From Macrostomum hystrix (lineage: Eukaryota; Platyhelminthes; Macrostomidae): a stretch of 64,000 nt of DNA. Positions 55,101 to 64,000 of the stretch are shown in pieces. Position numbers and translations under genes: made by a program. Where the stretch lies: NCBI GenBank assembly GCA_950097015.1, contig CATNEN010000003.1:4449501-4513500 (forward strand), written 5' to 3'. Within the stretch, counting starts at the first letter, position 1. Each line of letters starts with the position of its first letter. The notes beneath the pieces were generated by a model that ran no database searches, was not told where the DNA came from, and saw only the letters and a list, made by a program, of their open reading frames with translations.

Positions 55101-55298
55101 GCGACGCTTGATCCAACGTGTCCAGTGCCCTTGCCTGCGCTGCGGCCTCGCGGCCGTCCTCCACGGAACCCCGCGGAATGCACCCCTCCTCTGACCGCCA
55201 ACGAGCCAGCCAGCACCACAGAGGCCCCACGCGTTCCGCCGCAAAAGCAACCAGCTTGCCGTCAGCAGCCCAGCCGTCGATGCCGGCAGCCACCGTAG
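52104..55298 (+). CDS. Pol polyprotein of the Ty3/gypsy element (protease, RT, RNase H, integrase)
   Basis: The frame is -1 relative to gag and open from 52104 to TAG at 55296-55298. Translation should enter at the slippery site 52167, giving about 1,043 residues. In order: aspartic protease DTGAEVSIF; reverse transcriptase with LPFG-type MPFGLKNA and the catalytic YIDD (53151-53162); RNase H with TVDAS and FDRELLALY; integrase with an H-H-C-C zinc module (CIACQ) and the D-D-E core ([23 protein letters not shown]); then a GPF-type module (RPYDGPFKV). There is no chromodomain. No stop or frameshift breaks the frame, so it looks competent. Nothing in it resembles an envelope gene. Confidence 0.95.
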   Translation: MPLPPQVRRRGEALPAALQFPGKRAGRSPLTISAAGNNLLLIPDVHTGRRFLVDTGAEVSIFPATGIDTRHQPTGPPLFAANGTRIRTFGSRTITLDIGLKTCTWPFLLAEVARPLIGADFLRHHGLLVDLPNRRLLDASSLASVHLLPGTGPAPQIAATVASDTYSRILAEFPSITEPSFKKATPRHGIEHHIPTQGPPVHARARRLPPDKLAAAKEEFRTLEQLGIVRRSSSPWSSPLHMVPKSSGGWRPCGDFRRLNDATVPDRYPVPHIQDFSARLAGCSIFSKVDLVRGYHQIPVAEADIPKTAVITPFGLFEFLRMPFGLKNAAQAFQRLVDSICQDLPSVFAYIDDFLVASSSPEQHQSDLRVLFQRLADNGLLLNPAKCQFGRSEIDFLGHRISSQGAVPLPDKVEAIRKFAPPTTVKGLQEFTGMVNFYHRFVPRAAQLLRPIYRAMAGKEKLLQWTQELTDAFEDTKRALADAVMLVHPDPEAPTALTVDASQTAVGAVLEQRVGGLWKPLAFFSKQLRPPEQKYSAFDRELLALYLATRHFRFLLEGRPFTAFTDHQPLAAAMAKLSEPWSARQQRHLAYVSEYTTDIRHVAGKDNPVADALSRCTIASVMPGVDYTAMAQAQKLGEPMPQDSGLQLKRVAMRSGLDLLCDTSTGRPRPLVPPAFRRSVFEAIHSLAHPSIRSTRRLVADRFVWPGLNRDVGQWARACIACQTAKVQRHVATTPDSIPVPGARFEHVHIDLVGPLPPSQGFTHLLTVVDRFTRWPEAIPLSDTSAATCASSFIAHWIARFGVPREITSDRGAQFTSELWTNVSRLLGMQLHHTTAFHPQANGLVERFHRQLKASLMARLTGPAWTAELPWVLLGIRTAPKEDFAVSSAELVYGAPLTVPGECLQACQPSCSQGEFLASLRSAVRAFRPPPTSQHGHRPHSWPPALDTCTHVFVRRDGHRSALQRPYDGPFKVLERGAKVFLLDLGTRRDYVSVDRLKPATLDPTCPVPLPALRPRGRPPRNPAECTPPLTANEPASTTEAPRVPPQKQPACRQQPSRRCRQPP
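52167..52211 (+). promoter_or_regulatory. -1 programmed ribosomal frameshift signal between gag and pol
   Basis: Slippery heptamer GGGAAAC (52167-52173) sits in the exact gag phase (G GGA AAC). A 6-base spacer follows, then a 10-bp stem, GCCGGTCGCC (52180-52189) with GGCGGCCGGC (52202-52211) and one G-U pair, and a 12-base loop. The gag stop codon is in the loop. The -1 frame opens into pol. Confidence 0.85.
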
Positions 55299-55307
55299 GC
55301 CAGCGCT

Positions 55308-55318
55308 GGGGGGAGCTC
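55308..55318 (+). promoter_or_regulatory. Polypurine tract of the retrotransposon
   Basis: GGGGGGAG with CTC, immediately before the 3' LTR; the usual plus-strand primer site. Confidence 0.6.
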
Positions 55319-55561
55319 TGTGGCGGAGAGTGCACTCTACCCCAGACAGCCGGCCCCAGACATCACACCACGGTCTGGGCGGATGCGTCACCCCTGCTCG
55401 CGCGGTCGCATTGGTTTGCGATCCTCAGTGGGGTTGGGGACATGGAGAAGTCGCGCTGGCCTTTATAAGGCTCTTTGTCTCGGGCACAGAGCCCTCACCC
55501 CTTTTTGCGAACTCAAATAAACACGAACTCGTTTGCGAAGCCAACTCGGCAACCCGCTACA
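55319..55561 (+). repeat. 3' LTR
   Basis: Same 243 bases as the 5' LTR. The last base abuts the ATAC target duplication. Confidence 0.95.
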
Positions 55562-55565
55562 ATAC

Positions 55566-58500
55566 AGTATGATATGGCTCCAGATTTAGACAAAAACCCA
55601 TAAGTCTGATTTGTTAAAAAAATAACTGATTACAATTGACTAGGACAAGACAAAGTGCTAAAGTTGAATTGGAAAATCAATGTGGGCCCCTCACAATAGG
55701 ATCACAATCACTTTGTCATACAACTTCTCAAATGAATTTTGCCAAAATATTTTATTAATCTTTTAAAATTTATTGTCACATAATTATAAAGGCTCAGGCT
55801 CTAAAAACATAAGTCACTTTTATTTACAAATTATAGGCTCCAGTGTCAATCCTATTGAATCATTTGTAAAATATTTTTTGCTGAAATTATCTTATTATAT
55901 TTTTATAAGGCTTAAATAAACTATAACAAGTGAATTAGTTATTAGCTTAATGTGTAATAACAGCTAAATCATTGGCTGTAAAGTTTATTAAAACAGACAA
56001 CATAAAAATTATGCACTAAGGACTTATGCATTAATTAGAAATTCTGTTTATTATAGCTTCAGACTAAACAGCTTGGGGACCTTTAAACAAAAATCTGAAT
56101 GCTAGAATTAAAGTCAAGCTAAACATGTGATAACTTTTTACTTTTTTATGTTATAGGCCTACAGTTTACTACAAATACACTGTTGTTTAAAGTACTGAAA
56201 GTAGTACCCTTGTTAATCTCATTCAATATGAAACACTAGGTGACAAGAAGTTGCTCCTTAGGCCAGCCCAATTAGCCAAAACCAAATATAAAAATATTAC
56301 ACAAAGTCAAATAGTTTGCAAGTATTTGTTATAATCTAATGTATTTTTGTTGGTAGTCGTTATTTGTCCGGTTAACTGGACCAATAGCTGTTTGATTATT
56401 TGCCCAGTTAATTATTTTATCTTACAAATGATAGAGGTTCTCGTGGTAGCGCTACAACCCTTTATAACTTAGTTGATCACTCAAGAGGAAAGCCTATCGA
56501 GGAGTTGAAATTGGGGTCCTTGCTGTTGATCCGGGTATTGTCCCTTGCTGGTGACCCAGTTGACTTTGTAGAAGTATTCGAATGAGTCACTACAACTTCA
56601 CGCTTCAAATGAACATAGGTTACTCTTTAGTTATTTAGTTATTTACAAATTATTTAGTTATTATATTAGTTATTTACTCTTTAGTTACTCTTTAGGATAA
56701 AAATACAAATCAAACAGACATTAGTTTGATATAAACAATTTGGCTTAAAGGGAAGATCTCTTCCAACATGCATAGTTTGGTGCCTTCCTTCTAATACAGA
56801 CATACATGCGCAACTTCCCAAATCTTAGCCGGCCATGCAACTTAGTTTTTGCTCTAATTTGCGACTTAGTTCGTTTCATTGCTCTATTTACGACTTAGTT
56901 TGCTCTCATTTGCTCTCTTTTTCTCTCCCCTTTTTCCTTTTCTTTACGCCTTCCTTTTTTGTCCCTTGGTCCCCCTTTGATTTTTTGCGCTTGGTTGATT
57001 GGTTTCTGTGACTTACCTTGCTTGGCCCTTGTTTCACCTGGCCGGTTTGGCTGGGTTGGCCGGGTGTTGCGCATGTATGAATATAGACATTTGGTATGAA
57101 ATCTAAAATTAACAATAAAATCACTAACCGGACGAATAATCAAACTGCCATTTTTGTTTTAGGTGCCAAATAATATATATTAAGAAGTGTCTGATATTTC
57201 TTTATAAAAAACATGAAGAGTAATACTAAGAAAGAGATATAAAAGGAGAAATAGAAAGTATATGAAATAAGTGCTATACACTTGAGATCATTAGTACAAC
57301 CAGAAAGCCTAGGCCTATGCGCACAAACATTTGTAAACTAAATTGAATAGTAAATGGCCAAAAGAATATCCTATATAAGAATCCTAAAAACACTTAATAC
57401 ACTACCTAAATAGTCACAATACATTCTTAGAATACATAAAAAACTAATAAGATGGACAAGTCAAAAAACTATTTGAAATTGAAACATTGTAATTCTCAGA
57501 AATAATTAAGAAAGTTTTTGCTTAGATTAACACTAAAACTTTGGTGACACCATATCCTTAGAGTGATAATCAAATAGAGAAACAGTAGAAAAATGTTGGT
57601 GATATTTGTGTAATAAGTCATAAAGATAACCCTAAAAAAGTTTTTATGTATTCATAGCATGAACAAGCAAATATAAGCAGATTATAACTAGGCCCTAAGG
57701 CCCCTAACTAAACTCAATACAGTAACTTTTTAACTACAAATTGCTTTTATGTTAGACCTTAGTAACTTTTTATCTATCAAGAATCAAGTCAACTTAAATT
57801 GTTGAATTCATTATCCAGTACAATAAAAATATATTGCTATATGATAAAGTGACTTGCACCTTCTCATTGTTTTGTTTAGGTAGAGAAAAATGTAAAAACT
57901 CAACTGAAATGGCAAGCTTTTTGGGCTCAGAGAGTGGAAATATCAATTTTGAGCTGTGCTTTTTGTTTAAATTCTGTGATTAAAACTGACACTGCTGGAC
58001 TTTGGAAGAAGGAAGTCAATGACCAATGCATTGATTATAGGATTTATAGCTAGGGATAGCAGCTTCATTTCTCCATAGTCCGGGTCTCGGCATGGTGTAC
58101 GCCAACAAAAATCCTGTTTTTTCTATTGTACGCAAGGATCTACTCCTTAAAGTTGTAAAAGGCGAACTCATCAAAATTGTTGCTAAACTGTACTGGACGC
58201 CAATATGTATGGGTTGGGTTCTAATACATAGGTAGGTAATTTACCGAGTATAACTTATTTTTATGTGTTATTTGAATCTATGTCAGTTTTTAAATGTATC
58301 AAGCTTTCTGCAAATTTACCTTGTAATTATTTGGTTATGCTTTCAGTAGTGCTTTCCCTGATACCTACTGGACATACTCTACTATATTTTGTTTTACGGT
58401 ATGCTATGTACCAAACTGTATTTAAAATGTGAATGCAAGTGCAAATGCAAGTTTCGCGAACGTCGTGCATAAGTGCGCGTCGTCGTATCTGTTGAGAGCG

Positions 58501-59211
58501 TAGCTAGCGTTATCCTCTCTTAAATACTTGGTTACTTAGCTCTTAAATTATATAACTTAATAAATATAACATACTAAAGATAATAACATGCATATAATGA
58601 TCGCCAACAAATAAATACTAATACATCGGATACGAAAAACTTTTATGACGAGATGAGTTCGATGCTTACATCATAAATAAAAAAACAACGACGTAGTTAA
58701 TAACTATAATCTGTTTAAATTCTTTGACTCCAATACTCTACGTTCGCTAACTTTTTTTACACGAGCGATATTCAGATTGATATTCGACGATATTACCAAA
58801 AAGCACACAATTAATCGTCATCGAATCTACTCCAAACTCAATGAATCGCTTTTCGCATAATTAAAACTGCAACGCAGAAAGTTTTTATGCAGTTTTCGTG
58901 GATTAAGAAGAAAATTATTTTAAAAAATTGATGCTAGCTATAAATAATCTCTAAAATGCTAGCATTTTAAAATGCATGCATATATATACTCGACCAAATG
59001 AATTGAAAATTGACTGAAAGCGATTCACCCAGCCACAAATGAGATTGCTAAAGAAATCAGCTCGATTGGATGTGCTGCTGAAGAGATATTCGAGAAAAAA
59101 ACGGATGCTCTCATTGCCCAAAGTGTATTAGATTGATTTCCGAACTGCAAATAAAAAAACTATAGTTATTAAAGAGAAAAGAAACGAGTTACATTTTCGT
59201 AGTGACTTACT
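55566..59211. other. Long AT-rich intergenic region
   Basis: No long or convincing reading frame on either strand. Apart from a pair of inverted repeats (56385-57150) I see nothing I can name. It may hold regulatory DNA or old transposon remains. Confidence 0.45.
56385..57150. repeat. Possible degraded inverted-repeat element
   Basis: GTTTGATTATTTGCCCAGTT near 56388 on plus resembles GTTTGATTATTCGTCCGGTT on minus near 57147, both reading inward, with further matches (GATTTTAT-like). This could be the ends of a ~760-bp MITE. No target duplication was confirmed. Confidence 0.3.
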
Positions 59212-59325
59212 TCAATCACCTATTCGAAAAAGGCAGTACAGCAGGGTACGGCAGAATTTCGATTCGTCAGCAATTTTGGCCTCGCAGTCTCGATGGAACC
59301 AGTTGAGACACGATGGGCACTCGAT
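59212..59325 (-). CDS. Possible last exon with a PHD-finger half
   Basis: Minus strand, after the acceptor GCGTCCACAG, the frame reads IECPSCLNWFHRDCEAK and ends at TGA 59214-59212. C-x2-C-x2-W-F-H-x2-C is the exact spacing of the second half of a PHD finger. The first zinc ligands would be on an upstream exon (higher coordinate), which I did not find. The other two frames have stops. A donor (GAAGTAAGT) just beyond suggests the exon may continue in a different reading. Isolated evidence, so low confidence. Confidence 0.35.
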   Translation of the reverse strand: MECPSCLNWFHRDCEAKIADESKFCRTLLYCLFRIGD

Positions 59326-59887
59326 CTGTGGACGCAAGTTTTTGCTTTTTAGTGCGACTTTGTTCTACATGCAAACCTAACCAAATCATCTTGATTAACA
59401 ATTATAGACGATAAATTTTCGTCAAAAATACTCGTTTGGCGTTTTAGTCGATTACTATTAAATAAAAATGATTGCCCGTGTAGGCCTATGCAAATATATG
59501 TGACGAGCCTGTGTGGTTTTGTAAGGGTGGGTACTTAAAAGCAGTTTATTTGTGCGTGCTTTGAAAGCAATTTTACGAAATACTGCAGAAAGTAAAAAGT
59601 AAAGCAAAATTAAGTCAAATACCGCTTGAGTTTGACAGCGATTGACAATCTCTTGCTGTAAGAGAACCGTGTCTCTATATGGTGGTCCAATACAGCAAAT
59701 TTTCTAGTTCAGAGTAAGTTAAAACCACTGTGTGCCAACAGAATTAATGGTCTAGTGAGCAAATATAGGCGTGTATAATCTGTAAATGGATAGAACAGAG
59801 CAAGAATTTGATATTTACATTAAAGTCGATTCACTTGTTTCCGTCAAGACTTCTCCGATGTGACTCAAGAATTGCGAACCCAACTGG

Positions 59888-60031
59888 ATGTTTCAGTCTG
59901 GCCACAATCGGATCAGGTCTCGATCATTCGTCTTTTTGCTATCGTTTTTTCTGCAGTGGAATTTCTTCTGTCTCTTTATTTGTTTATTCATCATTCTCTG
60001 CCTCTCCGACGTCTGTGTCGGAGACGAGAAG
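59888..60031 (+). CDS. Possible short exon with a hydrophobic leader
   Basis: An open frame from ATG 59888 ends at a strong donor (GAGAAG|GTGAGT). Inside it a strong acceptor (TATCGTTTTTTCTGCAG, ending 59956) begins a 75-base phase-0 exon. That exon would encode a 25-residue hydrophobic stretch (WNFFCLFICLFIILCL then SDVCVGDEK), signal-peptide-like. It resembles the layout at the KTI12 and C-type-lectin starts. I could not find the next exon. Confidence 0.3.
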
Positions 60032-60421
60032 GTGAGTAAAATTTCTAGTACTAGCGTCACCAAAATATCACCGGCGCCTGCGACTCTTTCGCCTTCGACT
60101 TACCCACTCCTCTTTAGCAGTCTCCTCTGTTACTGTGGCGGCTCCGTACGCGATGAAAATTTCTTGATGTTATTATAGCCTGACATGCGAAGACAGCAAG
60201 TTGAAATCTTTCGCATTGCATTTAGATAGCGTTGTTTGAAGCGTACCGAGAGAATACAAACTTTCTTGATGAAGAATCTAGATGGAGCCCAATTTTTCTG
60301 ACGTCATGAATGTCTATTTCAATCACAGGTTCCTGCTCAAAGTTTTAATTACTCACGACAACATCGTCCAGCATAAGCTTGTTGGAGCCCATCGCGTCGT
60401 CTTCATTAAAATTCTGAGAAT

Positions 60422-60553
60422 ATGCGCCAGAGTGAGATGGCGAGCGGCGATGAGGAGAGTCAGAGCGAGAAGGCGACTCTGCCAGGGGTTAGCGATATGG
60501 GCGGCATCTGCCGCCTCCTCGCTGCGTCCGTCATGGAGGCTCCCTGCCGCTAA
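60422..60553 (+). CDS. Small open reading frame, 43 codons
   Basis: ATG 60422 to TAA 60551-60553, GC-rich against AT-rich flanks. It encodes a hydrophilic start (SGDEESQSEKATLPG) and a short hydrophobic middle. It could be a 5' exon or leader ORF of the gene beginning at 61117. No family recognised; may be chance. Confidence 0.25.
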   Translation: MRQSEMASGDEESQSEKATLPGVSDMGGICRLLAASVMEAPCR

Positions 60554-61116
60554 GTCAAGAGAAGGCGACTTAAAACTAGAAGGTCTAGGAAATTTTGATA
60601 AGCTATCTGTCTATATGTACAATATTATATGCCCGTCCATTAGAAAAAAATGACAAGCGCATATTATTTATGACCCAAGAAAAGACAAAAGCGCGAACCT
60701 CGTCTTGTTTTGGACTTTAACAAGCTACGCCAAGCAGATAAGCATGCAGCAGCAGAATAAGAGGCAACAAGAAAACCTTTTAATCAAAAAAGTTTAAGAA
60801 TTTACTGAAAATTAGGCTTGTGCTTTTGAATTTTACCAGAGCAAAACAAAAATTTCGAATGCTGCAATTAAATGTGCTAAAAGCTTTTGGAATTTGTCTT
60901 AACTCCTCACTCTGGCCATAGACATTGACGGGTCCTCTAAAAGAGTGTTAGCTACGCAAAGCACTTTTTTAAGCACTATAAAAAATACAATGATAGAAGA
61001 ACGCGCCCATTTTGACCGCACTGATTTACCAAAGACGGCAAATTGGCTAGCCGAATCATTAAAAGATACGGCTATAATTATTAATAATCTGCATACGAGC
61101 TGAAAATTGCGACGGC
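60554..61116. other. 5' flank of the Gln-rich gene
   Basis: AT-rich; nothing recognised. Confidence 0.4.
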
Positions 61117-62604
61117 ATGAGTTCAAGCCACAGCCTCGCAGAGGCACTGAAGAAGTCTTGTCCTCAGCAGCTCAGAACGCAGTTTCACAAGTCACCGCGC
61201 GTCCTCAGTGCGGACAACAGCGAGCCCTCCTATATCATATCCAGCATGCGCCGGCACAACAAGGAAGTGATAAGACTACCCTCCAGGCCGTGGCACTCGC
61301 CTTCCAGACTGTTGAAGACTTGCCGTGCCACGCCGCCGACTGAAAATCTGTGGCCGCCAAAGTTCCAGGAGTCGCCAAGCATTATGCAGTCTCGACCCCC
61401 TCAGCTGGCGACGAGAGATAAATCTCACCAGAAGCTCAGACTGATGGGCATCATAAGCGACTCGTTGCACATCAGTCAGGGCAAGGGCATCCGCGAGGAT
61501 ACAAAATCGATCGGAACTTATTCTAGCGTCACGGATAGTATATCTACCGATATTAACGTGGCCAATGATTCACTTTGCACCTACAGCGAATCGTGTCGCC
61601 AGAGCAATCAACCCGCCAGGCGGTTGAAAAATAAATCGAAGCGCGACCAACGGCTGGCCTGCAAAGATTCAGAGGACTGCTGCCACTGCTGCAACTGCTG
61701 TTCACCGACACCCGCTTCCAGCCTCTTCAGGGACTTGCAGCACCAGTGCCATGCGCGAAATGTGCCTGTCTCGCTGAAGAGTGAGCAGCCAGAGCCTGTC
61801 CAGTGCGCATCGATGTCAAAGCGAGACGAACCCAGTGGCCATAACGCCAAAGGTCAGCAGTTATTCATTCAAAGCATTAATATCTCTAGCCCGTGTGCGA
61901 ATGTGTGCTCGATTTATCTTTTAAAGTCGTAGGAAAATGGTCCCCTCTGGCGCTGTTTGCTGATTGGCTGGCTGGGTGGGGTTGGTGTCGAGGTTGGTAG
62001 CGTCTGTGGAGGGAGTGGGTAGCGGCGGAGGACGGGTTGTGAAGGGTGGGAATGGTCGGAGGTAGGATCCATGGAGGGGAGGATTGTAGCCTTGGAGGCT
62101 GTAATGGGGTCTTTGGGGTTGGCGTTGGATCGATTTCAGAATTTGCAAAGATGATAGGGTTTGGTGTGTACTGTAAATGTTGGGTTTGTTGTTGGGGTGA
62201 GTGCTCCCAATGATAAGCAATATTTTTAAGCAGTTACTTATATGCACGTCCGTTTAAGAAGCCAGTAACTACAACCACACTCCTCCCCCCCATTCCCCCC
62301 AATCCAGCTGCCAAGGCCTCCTGCATGGCGCAGCAGTGCAGTCCGAGCCAGGGCAGCGGTCGCAGCGAGGCAGAATTCGGTCGAGATGAGTTGAAAGTCT
62401 GCAGCCACTGTCAGGAGTCGCTAAGTACCAGCGACAAAAGCTCTACAGAGAAGAGCAGCGCGGAAGACGAAAATCAATCTAAAGTTGCATATAAAAGTTC
62501 CAACTCTGGCAGCGACCTGTCATCTATAGCGCTGAGCTGTATGGAGATGAGCAGTCCTCAGGGGGCTGCAGAGACATTGTTGAGACTCCTGTCACATTTA
62601 CAAA

Positions 62605-62643
<39 letters not shown>

Positions 62644-63944
62644 CTAATCTGTGCCAACTCGCTGGATTCTATGACTTAAGTGGGATGTCCAGTGCGTTGT
62701 CCAGTGCGTTGTCCAGTTCTACATTGGAATCCAAAGGGCTTAATTGCCTCAGAACATTTGTCGAGCGTCAGCAGCGACAGAAGTCATCACAGTTTGAGCA
62801 GCAGCATCAGAAATCACCACAGCATGATCAGCAACAACAGCAACAGCAGCAGCTGCTGTCAGTACTACCGCTAGAGCAACAGCCTAAGCAACTCAAGTTG
62901 CAAAAACAGGTACAACAGAGCTCTAATCAACGATTGCCACCAGAGTTATATGAAAAGCAAAAAATCTTGGTACAGCAGCACATGCTTAGTGCAAAGCAAC
63001 AACCCCATATGCAGCAGCAGCATCAAACAGTTGAACAACACTCCCTGAAGCTCAAGTCACCCACTTTGCACCACGACAAATCGATCAGCTCGGCCACAGC
63101 CAGCTCTACGCCCGAAATGCATCAACAGCAGCAGCAGAATTTATCAGAAAGTCAGCAATCTAATCGGCTGCCAAAGTCTTTCGAGCAGCAGCATCAGAAC
63201 GAGTATCAGCAATACCTGAGACGTCCACAAGTGGCCATTTTTCGACCGGGTCGCCATCTGTTTGACCGGAGCAGTTCAAACTCCACCTACTCGCTAAGCG
63301 AATCACATCTCACTTCAAGCCAGTGTAATTCCGCTCGTGAAGAGGAAATTATACCAAAATCTGACGACCTGGCCCACCTGTCCGAAGTCAGCTCTTCGGA
63401 GAATGATGACGTCACCGGTAGCGTCGAAGAAATTCTTGATCGAATTCGGTGTCCCAGCGACGACTCAGACGATGAGGTAAGCAGTAGTGCAGTCGGTTAC
63501 AACAACAACACTGGTGGCAGCGGCGGGGGCAGCGGCGGCGGAGGCGGTGGCGGCGTCTCAAAGGTGGGCGCTATGGCAGAATCGGCTGCGGAAACAGAAA
63601 AGGACGGCAAAGCTAGAATGCCTCTGTGCCGTGAGAGCGAAGAACAGCAATTTTCGCCCTCATCGCTCTCGAACAGTCAGCGAAACCAGAAGCCACAGCA
63701 CCGCGAGGGAATCCAGCAGCGCATCTCTAGAAGACATAAAAAGCGACGGCAACAAGTTGAAGACCAGCTTCTCCAGCAGAAGCCGAAAGTGGAGTCCATC
63801 TCAACAGAGGATGAGACGCTCTTCTCCTCTCGCTACGGAAGGCTGAAGACGCCAGAAGTTTACAAGCAGGACTTCCTCTCCATGTTGAAGCAGAACAAGA
63901 CTCAGGGCCGGCTGAATCATCAGCTGAGAAGTACCAAGCGCTGA
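61117..63944 (+). CDS. Unrecognised large Gln/Ser-rich, mostly disordered protein
   Basis: Exons 61117-61852 and 62308-63944 (phase-1 join, GCCAAAG|GTCAGC to CCCCAATCCAG|CT) total 2373 nt, 790 residues. The N-terminal ~270 residues are Ser/Arg-rich with short motifs (EPSYIISSMRRHNKEVIRLP, KLRLMGIISDSLHISQGKG) and a Cys cluster, CCHCCNCC. The second exon has several poly-Gln tracts (CAG/CAA mixtures) and acidic patches (SSSENDDVTGSVEEILDRIR). It also has a Gly run and a basic C-terminus (RRHKKRRQQ, then FSSRYGRLKTPEVYKQDFLSMLK). That last part looks the most like a conserved motif. I do not recognise the family. Nuclear/cytoplasmic scaffold or regulatory protein are both possible. The start at 61117 is the first ATG of the long frame; upstream non-coding exons are possible. 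Confidence 0.7.
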
Positions 63945-64000
63945 TAAAAAGTAGACCTCGACGCCGGCATTGATCCGGCAGCCCGCAAGCTCCCTGAAAG

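Larger units (their letters stand above)
51213..55561 (+). mobile_element. Ty3/gypsy LTR retrotransposon, apparently intact, 4,349 bp
   Basis: Two 243-bp LTRs (51213-51455, 55319-55561) show no difference by eye, run TGTGGCGG...CGCTACA, and are flanked by a 4-bp target duplication ATAC (51209-51212, 55562-55565). Inside are gag, a -1-shifted pol with protease, reverse transcriptase, RNase H and integrase, and a purine tract before the 3' LTR. Pol order (RT-RNase H-integrase) places it in Ty3/gypsy. There is no env frame. The element is visibly GC-rich in an AT-rich setting. Identical LTRs and open frames point to a very recent insertion. It lies just upstream of the C-type-lectin gene, in opposite orientation. 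Confidence 0.97.

Noticed and set aside
51213-55561. Endogenous retrovirus with an envelope gene
   Set aside because: After integrase there is no further frame before the 3' LTR; this is an LTR retrotransposon.
60282-60653. 123-codon frame on plus
   Set aside because: Arg-rich reading in another frame of the small GC-rich stretch; the frame at 60422 looks more protein-like, and neither has a known domain.

Overview
The window is from the nuclear genome of an invertebrate animal. It shows split genes with GT-AG introns, tRNA-derived SINEs, an LTR retrotransposon, a hAT-type MITE and many minisatellites. Conserved genes (DDX23, KTI12, ALG13, COA5, METAP1) use the standard code. I suspect a flatworm or another spiralian that uses spliced-leader trans-splicing. 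The main reason is that KTI12 and a C-type-lectin receptor gene each have a strong 3' splice site directly before codon 2, in phase 0, with no local ATG. That fits a leader RNA that supplies the AUG, as known in flatworms. The phylum is an inference.

Layout, left to right. (1) 1-621 (+): 3' end of an EGFR-type receptor that stops just after its membrane segment, followed by minisatellites. (2) 3289-9006 and 9821-13526 (+): two paralogous secreted proteins. Each has a signal peptide, strictly alternating a/b F-type-lectin-like (FTP) domains, one per exon, and a terminal kringle-like domain. The first gene carries an apparently exact 1.4 kb internal duplication. A decayed extra copy of the kringle exon lies at 14920-15322. 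(3) 15956-51041 (-): eight genes in a row on the minus strand: DDX23/PRP28, an ankyrin plus SOCS-box-like protein, KTI12, an SRA-domain protein without the other UHRF1 domains, ALG13, COA5, METAP1 and a transmembrane C-type-lectin protein. Most of their introns and intergenic gaps are filled by a minisatellite private to that site, or by SINEs. (4) 51213-55561 (+): an apparently intact GC-rich Ty3/gypsy element with identical LTRs and a clear -1 frameshift signal between gag and pol. (5) 55.6-61.1 kb: AT-rich sequence with a few possible exons (a PHD-like one on -, a hydrophobic leader-like one on +). (6) 61117-63944 (+): a two-exon gene for a long, Gln/Ser-rich, mostly disordered protein that I do not recognise.

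The genes are mostly unrelated housekeeping functions (pre-mRNA splicing, tRNA modification, N-glycan assembly, cytochrome oxidase assembly, N-terminal Met removal) next to secreted or surface lectin-like proteins. They do not form an obvious pathway. All gene models were built by reading splice sites by eye. For each multi-exon gene whose start I can place, the summed exon lengths are divisible by three. No transcript evidence was available.
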